A stretch of 64,000 nucleotides of DNA from Primorskyibacter marinus (GCF_003313245.1 NZ_QJSD01000001.1:558001-622000); one strand, 5' to 3'. Counted from the stretch's first letter, positions 18,700-28,325 are shown. Program-made: numbers and translations. Notes: generated by a model not told the origin, from the sequence alone.

Positions 18700-20478
18700 A
18701 TGACAACGGATCAAATCCTGCTCTTCGCGCTCTTCGGCACGATCTTCGGCCTGCTGCTATGGGGAAAATTTCGCTATGACATGGTCGCCTTCGCGGGTCT
18801 GATGCTGGCCGTGGTTCTGGGGCTTGTGCCGTCTGAAAAGGCGTTTTCCGGATTTGGGCATCCCGCCACGCTGATCGTGGCGCTTGTGCTGATCGTCTCG
18901 GCCGGGCTGGTGCGTTCCGGCGCGGTCTATCTCATCACCCGGACGATGATCGACAGCACCCGCAATGTCGCGTCCCATATTGCGATCATGGGGACGGTGG
19001 GCGGTATTTTGTCGGCCTTCATGAACAACGTGGCCGCGCTGGCCCTACTGATGCCGGTGGACATGCAGACAGCCCACAAGGCGGGGCGCGCGCCGGGCAA
19101 GACCCTGATGGCGCTCAGCTTTGCCACGATCCTCGGCGGCATGGTCACCTTGATCGGAACGCCCCCCAATATCATCATCGCAACGATCCGCGAACAGACG
19201 CTGGGCGCGCCTTTCAGAATGTTCGATTTCGCGCCGGTCGGTGCCGCCGCCGCGATCGCGGGGCTGCTTTTTGTGGCGCTTGTTGGCTGGCGCCTTGTCC
19301 CGGACCGGGGTGCCACCGGCGCCCGCGCCGCCGACCTTCAGCAATATGTCGCCGAACTGACCGTGCCGGGCGACAGCCCCCTCATTGGCAAACGCCTGAA
19401 CGAGTTGCGCCCCGAAGCGGAAGCCTCCGATGTCGCCATGCTTGGCCTGATCCGCGACGGCGAACGCCGTTACGGGCGGCAAGGCAACACGCCATTGCGG
19501 GCGCAGGACGCGCTGGTACTGGAGGCAACCCCCGAGGCGCTCGACGAATTCCGCTCTGCCCTGAAGCTCGATTTCTCTGACACGCGTCGCGAAGAACTGC
19601 TGGAGGTCGAGGGGGACGGGCTGCGCTTGATCGAAGTCGTGGTCCCGGAAAACTCTCCGCCTGTCGGGCGCACCATGCAAAGCCTTGGGCTGGCCTGGCG
19701 GCAGCGCACGGTGCTGATGGGAATTTCGCGGCAGGGCCGACGCCTCAGCCGTCAGGTCCGCAAAACCGAGATCCGGCCCGGAGACATTCTTCTGTTGCTT
19801 GCGCCGCGCGAAACTGCCGACGATGTGGTGAAATTCCTCGGCTGCCTGCCGCTTGCCAACCGCAGGCTTGCGGTGACGCAGGATCGCAAGACGTGGATCG
19901 CCATCGGGCTGTTCGGTTCCGCCGTGGCGGCGGCGTCGTTCGGGCTGGTCTACCTTCCTGTCGCACTGGGGCTGGTGGTGATCGGCTATGTTCTGGGGCG
20001 TATTCTGCCATTGGCAGAGATTTACGATCATATCGAATGGCCGGTTGTGGTCCTTTTGGGCAGCATGATCCCACTCGGCGCGGCGCTGGAGGACGCGGGT
20101 GGCACCCAGTTGATCGCACACGGCCTGGTCGGGCTGACCGAAGGCTGGGCACCCTGGATGATCCTTGGCGTGTTGATGGTGGTGACGATGACCCTGTCGG
20201 ATGTTCTCAACAACACCGCGACCACCATTGTCGCGGCCCCCGTCGGAATCGAGATGGCACGGACCCTTGAAGTATCTCCCGATCCGTTTCTGATGGCGGT
20301 GGCGGTGGCTGCCTCGGCCGCGTTCCTGACGCCGATCGGGCATAAGAACAACACGTTGATCCTTGGCCCCGGCGGATACCGCTTTGGCGATTACTGGCGC
20401 ATGGGCTTGCCGCTGGAGATCCTTATCGTCGCGGTCACACTGCCGGTGCTGATGATTGTCTGGCCGTTCACGCCCTGA
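18700..20478 (+). CDS. SLC13-family permease with RCK (TrkA-C) domains
   Basis: The 592-residue protein has an N-terminal membrane half (about residues 3-205) containing IGTPPNIII, then two cytosolic TrkA-C/RCK modules (about 215-385: VPGDSPLIGKRLNEL and VPENSPPVGRTMQSL). A C-terminal membrane half (about 400-590) contains SDVLNNTATTIVAAP and TPIGHKNNTLILGPGGYRFGDYW. This is the DASS/SLC13 architecture for anion uptake (dicarboxylate, sulfate or similar) with ligand-gated control. Start ATG 18700. It faces a second 592-residue SLC13 protein across a 140-bp gap. Confidence 0.88.
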   Translation: MTTDQILLFALFGTIFGLLLWGKFRYDMVAFAGLMLAVVLGLVPSEKAFSGFGHPATLIVALVLIVSAGLVRSGAVYLITRTMIDSTRNVASHIAIMGTVGGILSAFMNNVAALALLMPVDMQTAHKAGRAPGKTLMALSFATILGGMVTLIGTPPNIIIATIREQTLGAPFRMFDFAPVGAAAAIAGLLFVALVGWRLVPDRGATGARAADLQQYVAELTVPGDSPLIGKRLNELRPEAEASDVAMLGLIRDGERRYGRQGNTPLRAQDALVLEATPEALDEFRSALKLDFSDTRREELLEVEGDGLRLIEVVVPENSPPVGRTMQSLGLAWRQRTVLMGISRQGRRLSRQVRKTEIRPGDILLLLAPRETADDVVKFLGCLPLANRRLAVTQDRKTWIAIGLFGSAVAAASFGLVYLPVALGLVVIGYVLGRILPLAEIYDHIEWPVVVLLGSMIPLGAALEDAGGTQLIAHGLVGLTEGWAPWMILGVLMVVTMTLSDVLNNTATTIVAAPVGIEMARTLEVSPDPFLMAVAVAASAAFLTPIGHKNNTLILGPGGYRFGDYWRMGLPLEILIVAVTLPVLMIVWPFTP

Positions 20479-20618
20479 CCGGGTTTGACTTGACGGAATG
20501 CGCGTGCCGCGCATACAGGGTTCATTCTTGCGTACACGCAGATGGGGCGCTGCCCCCGCCCATGCTGACGCATGGTCTCCCCCGCGTTGAACTTAACTGA
20601 CCGACCAGGCAATTGCCC

Positions 20619-22397
20619 CTATAGCGGCCAGATCAGCGGGATCAGCAGTGCCGAAAGCAGGCCCACCGACAGGTTCAGGGGGATGCCCACTTTCATGAAG
20701 TCGGTAAAGCGGTATCCGCCGGGCCCGTAGACCAGCGTATTGGTCTGATACCCGATCGGTGTGGCAAAGCTACAGGACGCGGCAATCATCACGGCCACGA
20801 CAAGCGGTCGTGGGTCGACGCCAAGCGCCTGCGCCAAACCGATGGCGATCGGCGTAACCACCACGGCCACCGCATTGTTCGACACCAGTTCCGTCAAAAC
20901 CGAGGTCAGCAGATAAATCGCCCAGATCAGCAGCGGTCCGGGCAGCATCCCCATATAGGGTGCCACGCCGCGCACGATCAGCTCTACCGCGCCGGATGCC
21001 TGAAGCGCGGCCCCTATGGCCAGCATCGCGAAGATCAGCGACAGCAACCGCCCGTCAACGAAAGAAAAAGCCTCGTCCGCATCAATGCAGCGGGTGAGGA
21101 ACACCATTGCCACCGCAAAAACGGACAACATCAGGATTGGCGCGATGCCGAAGGCCGCAAGGATCACGATCCCGAACAGGGCGATGATCGCAATCGGGGC
21201 GTGGTTGCGGCGAAACGCGCGGGCCGAGGGCTTGGTGACATCCACCAGTTCCATCTCGCTGGCGAGACGCTGGATGTCGGCGGGCGCGCCTTCCAGAAGC
21301 AGCGTGTCACCGACGCGCACAACCAGTTCGTCAAGCTGACGGCCGATATTCTGATTCCGCCGGTGCACGGCCAGAGGATAGACCCCGTAACGACGGCGCA
21401 GGCGCAATGCGCCAAGGCTGCGCCCGACCATCTTGCAGCCCGGCGTGATCAGCACCTCGACGGTCGACGTCTCTACCGCCGAGACCTGATCCACACGCTT
21501 GAGTTCGCGGTTCGATTGCAGGCTGAGAATTTCGGTCATCTGCGTGCGCAACACCACGCGGTCCCCGACCTGAAGCGTCACTGCCTTGAGATCGCGACGC
21601 AGCGATGTGTCGCCGCGCACAACGTCGATCAGCCGCACCCCTTCGCGTTTGAAAAGCTGCACGCCGGTGACTTCGCGCCCGATCAGGTTGCTGTCAGGGG
21701 GAATCACGGCTTCGGTGAAAAACTTCATCCGGCTTTTGTCAGACAGCATCATCGCCATGCTGTCGCGGTCCGGCAGCAGCATCGGCCCCAGAAAGCGCAG
21801 ATAGAACATTCCCCAGGCCACCAGTGCCAGGCCAAGCGGCGTGACCTCGAAGATGCTGAACGGTTCCACCCCGGCAGAGCGTGCAACGCCGTCGACCAGC
21901 AGGTTGGTGGATGTCCCGATCAGGGTAAGCGTGCCGCCTAGGATCGCCGCATAACTGAGCGGGATCAGCAGCTTCGAGGCCTGAATGCCCAAGGTGCGCG
22001 ACAGTTGCACGAAAACCGGGATCATCACCACGACCACAGGCGTGTTGGACACAACCGCAGAAGAGGCCAGCACAAAGACCAGCATCATGCCAATGGCCAG
22101 CCGCGGGTTCTTTTGCGCCTGCTTGTCGGCAAGAGAGGTGAACGCCTCCAGCGCGCCGGTGCGCACCAATGCGCCCATCACGATGAACATCGCGGCAATC
22201 GTCCACGGCGCGGGGTTGGACAACACGGCAAGCGCGTCGTCATAGGGCAAGATACCCGTGGCCAACATGACCGACGCCCCGGCAATGGCCACCACCTCTG
22301 TCGGGTAGGTCTCACGCAGGAACAGCACGAACATGGCCGCCACGACAGCCAAGGCAAACATGGCTTGTCCGGTTTGCGACAATTCGAAGAGTTGCAT
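20619..22397 (-). CDS. SLC13-family permease with RCK (TrkA-C) domains
   Basis: This second 592-residue member shares the architecture of its convergent neighbour: a membrane half with IGTSTNLLVDG, two TrkA-C modules (about residues 210-385: IPPDSNLIGREVTGV and TPGCKMVGRSLGAL), then a membrane half with LVSNNAVAVVVTPIAIG and TPIGYQTNTLVYGPGGYRFTDFM. The binding motif differs (GTSTN here, GTPPN in the neighbour), so the two may take different anions. Sequence divergence between them is large, so this is not a recent duplication. Confidence 0.88.
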   Translation of the reverse strand: MQLFELSQTGQAMFALAVVAAMFVLFLRETYPTEVVAIAGASVMLATGILPYDDALAVLSNPAPWTIAAMFIVMGALVRTGALEAFTSLADKQAQKNPRLAIGMMLVFVLASSAVVSNTPVVVVMIPVFVQLSRTLGIQASKLLIPLSYAAILGGTLTLIGTSTNLLVDGVARSAGVEPFSIFEVTPLGLALVAWGMFYLRFLGPMLLPDRDSMAMMLSDKSRMKFFTEAVIPPDSNLIGREVTGVQLFKREGVRLIDVVRGDTSLRRDLKAVTLQVGDRVVLRTQMTEILSLQSNRELKRVDQVSAVETSTVEVLITPGCKMVGRSLGALRLRRRYGVYPLAVHRRNQNIGRQLDELVVRVGDTLLLEGAPADIQRLASEMELVDVTKPSARAFRRNHAPIAIIALFGIVILAAFGIAPILMLSVFAVAMVFLTRCIDADEAFSFVDGRLLSLIFAMLAIGAALQASGAVELIVRGVAPYMGMLPGPLLIWAIYLLTSVLTELVSNNAVAVVVTPIAIGLAQALGVDPRPLVVAVMIAASCSFATPIGYQTNTLVYGPGGYRFTDFMKVGIPLNLSVGLLSALLIPLIWPL

Positions 22398-22657
22398 CAG
22401 CCTGCCCGGCCCCCGCTCTTGTTTTCAGACTGCATTCTGACCTGTGCCGAGGTCGGGGGCAAGCGCCGCGCGTGGACTTGGCCGCACAAGCGCAACGCCG
22501 ACCAGCAGACTTTTCGCAACCAGTTGCTGTAAAAACATCCACCCGAACGGCCTATGCCCGGTGCCTCCGGCCAAGATCGCCGCCAGCGGCCGGGCCCTGC
22601 GCGCTGCGGCGGCACCGTCTTGGCTCAGCAGGACAAATGACCGTGCAAGCGCACCTG

Positions 22658-23470
22658 TCATGGCGCGGCAGCCTCCAACCGGCCGCCATGGCGGATCATG
22701 TGGATCGCGGTCGCTCGACCGGTGCGGTCATCGGTTTCAACCAGCACGCCCGACAATGTCGCCTCGCCCCGTGCGGGCTGGAACCGTTCCTTGGCCATGC
22801 CGGTTACGAAGCGGCGCATCGGTTCCGCCTTTTCCATTCCGATGACAGAGTTGTAATCGCCGCACATGCCCGCATCGGTCAGATAGCCGGTGCCGCCGGG
22901 CAGGATCTGCGCATCCGCCGTGGGCACATGCGTATGGGTGCCGACAACAAGGCTGGCGCGGCCATCGCAGTAATGCCCCATGCCCATCTTCTCGGATGTG
23001 GCCTCGCAGTGCATATCCACCAGAATCATCTGCGCCTGCCCGCCCAGCGGATGCTTGCGCAGCACCTCATCCACGGCGCTGAACGGATCGTCATAGGCGC
23101 GTTTCATAAAGACCTGCCCCAGAACCTGAAGCACCAGAACTTTGCGGCCCCGCCGATCCGTGAACAGGCCGTGCCCACGCCCCGGTGCGCCCTTGGCAAA
23201 GTTGAGCGGCCGCAGGATACGCGTCTCGCCCTCGATATGACGCAGCATGTCTTTCTGGTCGAAGGCGTGATCGCCAAGCGTGACACAATCCGCGCCCGCC
23301 TCCAGCAACAGTTTGGCATGCTCGCCAGTCAGCCCCATGCCATGCGAGGCGTTCTCGCCATTCACGACGGTGAAATCGACGCGCAGATCGGCCTGCAACT
23401 GACGCAAGCCGGTGCTGATAGCCGTGCGCCCGGCCCGGCCCATCACGTCTCCTAGGAAAAGTGTTCTCAT
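22658..23470 (-). CDS. ymdB: YmdB-type metallophosphoesterase (TIGR00282 family)
   Basis: The 270-residue protein has the calcineurin-like metal motifs MRTLFLGDVMGRAG, VVNGENASHG, TLGDHAFDQKD and VGTHTHVPTADAQILPGGTGYLTDAGMCG, which define the YmdB/TIGR00282 family. Family members are cytosolic phosphodiesterases that can cleave 2',3'-cyclic nucleotides. It lies 229 bp downstream of the 5-formyl-THF cyclo-ligase gene on the same strand, an association often seen in alphaproteobacteria. The length fits the family. Confidence 0.93.
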   Translation of the reverse strand: MRTLFLGDVMGRAGRTAISTGLRQLQADLRVDFTVVNGENASHGMGLTGEHAKLLLEAGADCVTLGDHAFDQKDMLRHIEGETRILRPLNFAKGAPGRGHGLFTDRRGRKVLVLQVLGQVFMKRAYDDPFSAVDEVLRKHPLGGQAQMILVDMHCEATSEKMGMGHYCDGRASLVVGTHTHVPTADAQILPGGTGYLTDAGMCGDYNSVIGMEKAEPMRRFVTGMAKERFQPARGEATLSGVLVETDDRTGRATAIHMIRHGGRLEAAAP

Positions 23471-23599
23471 ACCCGATCCCTAGGCTGGCGCGGCGCGAAG
23501 GGCAAGAGGCAGCCAATCCTGCCGCCTCGTCTTTTGCGTCGCATCATTGCCACCCGGAGCATGGCCGCTGGAAGAACGCTAAGCGCAAGGCAAGCGCCT

Positions 23600-23622
23600 G
23601 CCGGACGCATCTTGCGTCCGGC
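23600..23622. repeat. Perfect inverted repeat downstream of cyclo-ligase
   Basis: Arms GCCGGACGC (23600-23608) and GCGTCCGGC (23614-23622) flank a 5-base loop, about 80 bp beyond the cyclo-ligase stop. There is no T-run, so a terminator role for the minus-strand unit is possible but unproven. Confidence 0.5.
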
Positions 23623-23699
23623 CCCGGGCGTCGCCCGCAGGGCGGCGCTGATCCAGTGCGCGCATTGCGTGCTCAATGTGAAAACGGCCAAACGGCGGA

Positions 23700-24254
23700 T
23701 CAAGGCGTGAGGATGCCGGTCTCGGTAACGATCATGTCCAGCTTCTGATCGGTGGGTTCAAGCGGCAGATCCGTCGCTTCCTGTGCGGAAAATGCAAACC
23801 CTATCGCCAGTGTCGGGCGATGCGCTCGCAATCCCTCCAATGTCCGGTCGTAGAACCCTCCGCCATAGCCAAGACGGTCGCCCGTGCGCGTGAACGCGAC
23901 CAAAGGAATGATCAGGATCTCCGGCACCATCAGACGTTCCGTTGCGGGCACCTGCGCCCCGAACGGCCCATCGACCAAATCACAATCCGGCTCCCACAAG
24001 CTGAACACCAACGACTGTCCCGCCCCGCGGATCACCGGCACGCCGACCGGACCATGCGCGCTGGCTTCGGCCATCGCTGCCAGAGGGTCGATCTCGGTCC
24101 GCATCGGCATGTAACCGGCCAAGGGAACGCCGCGATACCCGGCCAGCACCTCTGACAGGAACCCGGCCTGCCCCGGCGCGCGCATTTCGAACGCCTGTTT
24201 GCGGCGCGCAAAAGCGGCTTTGCGGGCCGCATCCTTTTGTTCCGCAAGTGTCAT
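23700..24254 (-). CDS. 5-formyltetrahydrofolate cyclo-ligase
   Basis: The 184-residue enzyme converts 5-formyl-THF to 5,10-methenyl-THF with ATP. The start region MTLAEQKDAARKAAFARRK gives the basic KxxxR nucleotide segment. The C-terminal signature PLVAFTRTGDRLGYGGGFYDRTL is diagnostic for the family. Its ATG overlaps the mgtE stop by four bases (ATGA at 24251-24254), so the two are translationally coupled. It is followed on the same strand by ymdB. Confidence 0.94.
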   Translation of the reverse strand: MTLAEQKDAARKAAFARRKQAFEMRAPGQAGFLSEVLAGYRGVPLAGYMPMRTEIDPLAAMAEASAHGPVGVPVIRGAGQSLVFSLWEPDCDLVDGPFGAQVPATERLMVPEILIIPLVAFTRTGDRLGYGGGFYDRTLEGLRAHRPTLAIGFAFSAQEATDLPLEPTDQKLDMIVTETGILTP

Positions 24255-25645
24255 AGCAGCACCAGAACAGCGAGGCCCAGAAACGCAAGAAAGCCCACGA
24301 CATCCGTCACGGTCGTAACGAATGCCCCCGAGGCCAGGGCAGGATCGACCCCCACGCGCTGAAGAATGACAGGGATCGCGGTTCCCGCAAGACCAGCGAT
24401 CACAAGATTGATGACCATGGCCGCAGCAATCACATAACCAAGCTGCCAGGAACCGAACCAGACCAGCCCCACGATCCCCATGATCAGCGCAAAGATCAGC
24501 CCGTTGATCAGCCCGACCAGCACTTCACGTCGAAGCACCCGCCAGACGTTGGCCCCGGTCAGGTCCTTGGTTGCCAGAGCCCGCACCGCGACGGTCAGTG
24601 ATTGCGTGCCCGCATTGCCCCCCATCGAGGCCACGATCGGCATCAGAACGGCCAGCGCCACAAGGCTTGCAATCGCGCCCTGGAACTGGGCAATCACCAG
24701 CGAGGCCAGCACCGCCGTCACCAGATTGACCCCCAGCCATGGCAGCCGCTGCCGCGTGGTTTCCAGCACCCTGTCCGACAGGCTCGATTCCTCGCCCACA
24801 CCGGCCAGACGCAGGATGTCCTCTTCATGCTCTTCGTCCAGAACGGTCATCGCGTCGTCAATGGTGATCATACCGATCAGACGGCCCTCATCATCGACAA
24901 CGGGTGCCGAAATCAGGTGATACTGGTTGAACGCATAGGCAACATCGCCCTCATCCTGCGTCACCGGAATGACCCGGAACATCTGCTCTGTCAGATCACG
25001 CAGGGGCACGTCGCGTCGTGACGCCATGATCTTGCCAAGCGTGACATTGCCAATCGGGTGCAATCGCGGATCGACGAGGATCACATGGTAGAATTGCTCT
25101 GGCAGATCGTCCTGAGCCCGCAGATGATCAATCGCTTCGCCCACCGTCCAATGCTCGGGTGCCATCACCACCTCGGTCTGCATCAGGCGACCGGCAGAGT
25201 ATTCCGGATAGTTCAGCGACCGCTGCACCGCATCCCGGTCGGAATCCTCCAGCGCGTCCAGAATGGCGTCGTGCTGGGTCTCTTCGAGATCCTCCAGCAG
25301 ATCGACCACATCGTCGCTGTCCATCTCGCGGACGGCATCGGCAAGCACATCCGGCTTGAGGATCGAGATCACTTCCTCGCGGATCACCTCATCCAGTTCG
25401 GACAGGATTTCGCCGTCGAATTCCTTGTCATAAAGCAGGATCAGACGGCGCCGGTCGAACGGATTGATCTGTTCAAGAAGGTCGGCAATATCTGCCGCAT
25501 GTAGCGGCTCCAGCAATTCGACAAGCTGCTCGCGGTCCCCGACATCGACAGCATAAAGGATCGCCGCGATCGCCTTTTTCTCCAGCGAATAGGCCTGCTC
25601 GTCGGATTCTGTCTCGGGGATCAGGTCCTCGGTTTCTTCAGACAT
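24251..25645 (-). CDS. mgtE: Magnesium transporter MgtE
   Basis: The 464-residue protein has the MgtE order: an acidic N domain (LLEPLHAADIADLLEQINPFDRRRLI), a pair of CBS domains (about residues 140-260: MQTEVVMAPEHWTVGEAIDHL; SAPVVDDEGRLIGMITIDDAM) and five C-terminal membrane segments with MPIVASMGGNAGTQSLTVAVRAL. It is a Mg2+ channel gated by cytosolic Mg2+. ATG 25645 (MSEETEDLIPETESDEQ) is preferred over an upstream in-frame start. No Mg riboswitch is apparent in the 120-bp divergent region. Confidence 0.94.
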   Translation of the reverse strand: MSEETEDLIPETESDEQAYSLEKKAIAAILYAVDVGDREQLVELLEPLHAADIADLLEQINPFDRRRLILLYDKEFDGEILSELDEVIREEVISILKPDVLADAVREMDSDDVVDLLEDLEETQHDAILDALEDSDRDAVQRSLNYPEYSAGRLMQTEVVMAPEHWTVGEAIDHLRAQDDLPEQFYHVILVDPRLHPIGNVTLGKIMASRRDVPLRDLTEQMFRVIPVTQDEGDVAYAFNQYHLISAPVVDDEGRLIGMITIDDAMTVLDEEHEEDILRLAGVGEESSLSDRVLETTRQRLPWLGVNLVTAVLASLVIAQFQGAIASLVALAVLMPIVASMGGNAGTQSLTVAVRALATKDLTGANVWRVLRREVLVGLINGLIFALIMGIVGLVWFGSWQLGYVIAAAMVINLVIAGLAGTAIPVILQRVGVDPALASGAFVTTVTDVVGFLAFLGLAVLVLL

Positions 25646-25765
25646 GCGCCCCCTCGGTTTCGTGTTGAACGGATGGTATCTGATTGACGTCGCGAACAAC
25701 AGACATTGCAGAGATTTACCTTTGGAACAACGCATTTTACGGTGTTTCGTAAAAGGAACCGCACC

Positions 25766-27073
25766 ATGACCGCAACGACCCTGCTGACCGGGCAGACCCT
25801 GACATTCAATGCCCGCCCCAGCCTGACCAGCCCTGAGGGCGCAGCGATTTACGACAGTGCGGGGGGCGTGCTGATCAGCGGCGGAAGGATCGTGGCGACC
25901 GGCTCTGCGTCAAAGCTGCGCGCCAATCACCCGAATGCCGAGGAAATCGCTTATGGCGATGCGCTGATCCTGCCGGGCTTCGTCGATGCGCATGCGCATT
26001 ATCCGCAGACCGCGATGATCGCGAGCTGGGGCAAACGGCTGATTGACTGGCTCAACAGCTATACCTTTCCCGAAGAGATGCGTTTTGGCGATCCCGCCTA
26101 TGCGTCAGAGATTGCCGGTCGCTACCTTGATCTGTTGCTGGCCCATGGCACCACGACGGTGTGCAGCTTTTGCACCGTGCATCCGCAAAGCGTCGATGCG
26201 TTCTTCGAGGCAGCGCAGGCCCGCGGCATGCGCGTTCTGGGCGGCAAGACATGCATGGATCGCAACGCGCCCGACGGTTTGGCGGACAGCCCGCAGCAGG
26301 CATATGACGAAAGCCGCGCCTTGCTGGACCGGTGGCACGGGGTGGACCGTCTGGGCTATGTCATCACGCCGCGCTTCTCGCCGACTTCCACGCCAGAGCA
26401 GCTTTCGGCACTGGGGGCATTGTGGTCAGAGAACCCCGATTGCCTGATGCAGACACATCTGAGTGAGCAGACCGACGAGATCGCCTGGGTGAAACACCTC
26501 TTCCCGCAGGCGCGCGATTACCTCGACACCTATGAAATGCACGGATTGCTGGGCGAAAACGGGCTTTATGGTCACGCGATCCATTTGGAACCGCGCGAAC
26601 GCGACCGGCTGGCAGAGATGGGCGCAGCTTTGGTGCATTGTCCAACCTCCAACACGTTTATCGGCTCTGGCCTGTTCGACATGGGCGGTCTGGTCGAGCA
26701 GGATCACCGGGTCGGGCTGGCCACGGATACCGGCGGGGGGTCCGATTTTTCGATGCTCCGCACGATGTGCGCGGCCTATGAGGTGGCGCAATTGCGCGGC
26801 CAGCCATTGCATCCGGCATTTCTATTATGGCTGGCAACCGCCGGTTCGGCAGAAGCCCTGCGTCAGGGCGAGCATATTGGCGCGCTGGCACCGGGGATGG
26901 AGGCCGACATCTGCGTTCTGGATCTGAGTTCGACACAAGCAATCGCCCAGCGGTCATCCCGCGCCAACGATATTTGGGAGGCGGTCTTCCCCACGATCAT
27001 GATGGGCGACGACCGCGCCATCCGTGATGTCTGGATCGGTGGAAACCGGGCTTTTCCACAAGGAGCGCGCTGA
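25766..27073 (+). CDS. guaD: Guanine deaminase
   Basis: The 435-residue amidohydrolase converts guanine to xanthine and ammonia. It shows the metal motif PGFVDAHAHYPQT near residue 72, LMQTHLSEQTDEIAWV, and the late Asp motif TDTGGGSDFSMLRTM, all typical of GuaD rather than other cytosine- or atrazine-type deaminases. ATG 25766 follows an AAAGGAA ribosome binding site. It is divergent from mgtE and has no purine-pathway neighbour here. Two hairpins follow the stop codon. Confidence 0.93.
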   Translation: MTATTLLTGQTLTFNARPSLTSPEGAAIYDSAGGVLISGGRIVATGSASKLRANHPNAEEIAYGDALILPGFVDAHAHYPQTAMIASWGKRLIDWLNSYTFPEEMRFGDPAYASEIAGRYLDLLLAHGTTTVCSFCTVHPQSVDAFFEAAQARGMRVLGGKTCMDRNAPDGLADSPQQAYDESRALLDRWHGVDRLGYVITPRFSPTSTPEQLSALGALWSENPDCLMQTHLSEQTDEIAWVKHLFPQARDYLDTYEMHGLLGENGLYGHAIHLEPRERDRLAEMGAALVHCPTSNTFIGSGLFDMGGLVEQDHRVGLATDTGGGSDFSMLRTMCAAYEVAQLRGQPLHPAFLLWLATAGSAEALRQGEHIGALAPGMEADICVLDLSSTQAIAQRSSRANDIWEAVFPTIMMGDDRAIRDVWIGGNRAFPQGAR

Positions 27074-27091
27074 AGCGCGCAACCTGTCACA

Positions 27092-27132
27092 CTGCCCTGC
27101 GGGCAGCGCCGGGGCGGCCGCAAAGCGGCCGC
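27092..27132 (+). terminator. Two hairpins after guaD
   Basis: CTGCCC-TGC-GGGCAG (27092-27106) and two GCGGCCGC octamers separated by AAA (27114-27132) can each form stems just past the guaD stop. No T-run follows, so they are weak terminator candidates or stability elements. Confidence 0.4.
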
Positions 27133-27204
27133 AACCGCAAACGTTTTCCAGGAGGGAAACTGCGGCGCTTGAAACAACTGACAGTTTCTTGGAGAGGTTT
27201 TCCT

Positions 27205-27662
27205 GACGACCCGACCGAACCAACCTCGCGCCCGATCACCGGCGGACCTCCAGGACCGGGGCTGTTCGCCCATGTTCTGGTCGGCAAGTATTGCGATCAC
27301 CTCTCACTTTACCGCCGACCCGAGAATTATGCTGCCTACAAGGTCAATCTGCATCGGCCCACGCTGAGCGATTGGATGGGGCGAGCACTGCGCATCCCAT
27401 CTCAGGGGACACAAAGGCGCAATCCACGCCGATGGCTTCACCGGGTTGAATGGCCTGTTCGGGGCAGATCGCGCCAGCGAGCAAGCCTGCATGGTCCATA
27501 TGTGCCGCAGCAGCGCATCGATATGCGCTCGATCGTATCCCAAAGGCGCGGGCATATTTCGAAACCGGCTTTGTTGAACGGGACAACAAGATCTGCGAGC
27601 GCTCAGTCACACGGCGACTCTCGGGCGCAAGGAGTATCTGTTCATGCGATCAAAGAGCGGCG
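27205..27662 (+). pseudogene. Decayed IS66-family transposase (TnpC) remnant
   Basis: Three stretches in different frames resemble consecutive parts of an IS66 TnpC. The first, 27226-27380, reads PGPGLFAHVLVGKYCDHLSLYR and HRPTLSDWMGR. The second, about 27420-27520, reads IHADGFTGLNGLFG and SEQACMVH. The third, about 27516-27640, reads YALDRIPKARAYFETGFVERDN and then, after another frameshift, ALSHTATLGRKEYLFM. Much of the catalytic core between the first two and between the last two is missing, so it is non-functional. No terminal inverted repeats or accessory tnpA/tnpB were seen. It lies directly beside a tRNA gene. Confidence 0.78.
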
Positions 27663-27677
27663 ATGTCCTGTAGAAAA

Positions 27678-27752
27678 TGGTGGGTGATAAGGGATTTGAA
27701 CCCCTGACATCTTCGATGTGAACGAAGCGCTCTACCACTGAGCTAATCACCC
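27678..27752 (-). tRNA. tRNA-Val (CAC), CCA encoded
   Basis: Read on the minus strand, the 75-nt gene forms a full cloverleaf: acceptor GGGTGAT pairs with ATCACCC, D-arm GCTCAGTGGTAGAGC, anticodon stem CTTCG/CGAAG around loop TTCACAT (anticodon CAC, valine codon GUG), and T-arm AGGGG-TTCAAAT-CCCTT. The 3' CCA is encoded (27680-27678). It lies 19 bp downstream of the HU gene on the same strand. Confidence 0.96.
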
Positions 27753-27771
27753 GTCACGCCGCGTCTTAGCG

Positions 27772-28182
27772 TCAGTCTCCGGTCTGTGCAAGAGGATCCT
27801 TGCCACCGCTTCGCGTCGCATTGTTCTGGCGCAGATGAAGCGTCGAGATCTGGGCATTGCCGACCTGCTTGCTACGCTTGATCTTGATCTTGCCCATCGG
27901 TTGCAGGTTCACCTCGCGCCCGGCTTTCAGCGCCTCGCCCAGAACGGCGAGGGCTGCCTCGACCGCAGGTTTGGCATCGCGTTTCTTGACATCACAGCGT
28001 GCCACGACAAGTTCGATCAACTCTTTCTTGCGCAACTCCGATGCTGCGTCACCTATGGCCGATGCGCGCAGGTTCTCGGCCTCGACTGCGGCGATATCAG
28101 TCTGCGCCGAGGCCTGCGCCTTGGCCGCTGCGGGCTTTTTTGCGGTCGTTCTTGTGCCTGTCTTACGGGGGGAAACTGCCAT
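27772..28182 (-). CDS. HU-family DNA-binding protein with N-terminal extension
   Basis: The 136-residue protein joins an Ala/Lys-rich, probably disordered extension (residues 1-45: MAVSPRKTGTRTTAKKPAAA, then KAQASAQ) to an HU/IHF-like domain (about 46-120: ELRKKELIELVVARCDVKKRDAKPAVEAALAVLGEALKAGREVNLQPMGKIKIKRSKQ). The DNA-binding arm is shorter than in classical 90-residue HU. It lies downstream of lon with its own terminator-separated promoter region, a typical lon-hup order. It likely compacts or bends DNA as a dimer. Confidence 0.86.
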   Translation of the reverse strand: MAVSPRKTGTRTTAKKPAAAKAQASAQTDIAAVEAENLRASAIGDAASELRKKELIELVVARCDVKKRDAKPAVEAALAVLGEALKAGREVNLQPMGKIKIKRSKQVGNAQISTLHLRQNNATRSGGKDPLAQTGD

Positions 28183-28325
28183 TCTTCTTCTGTCTACCTT
28201 TACTGTACTGTGCCGAATTGATCGACACCTGCGTTTTGCAAAGAGCCTACACAGTTTACGGATGTCGATCCAGCATTCGCATGAGTTTCTGTCGTCAGAA
28301 CACCTTTCCGCCTCATGCCAAAGCA

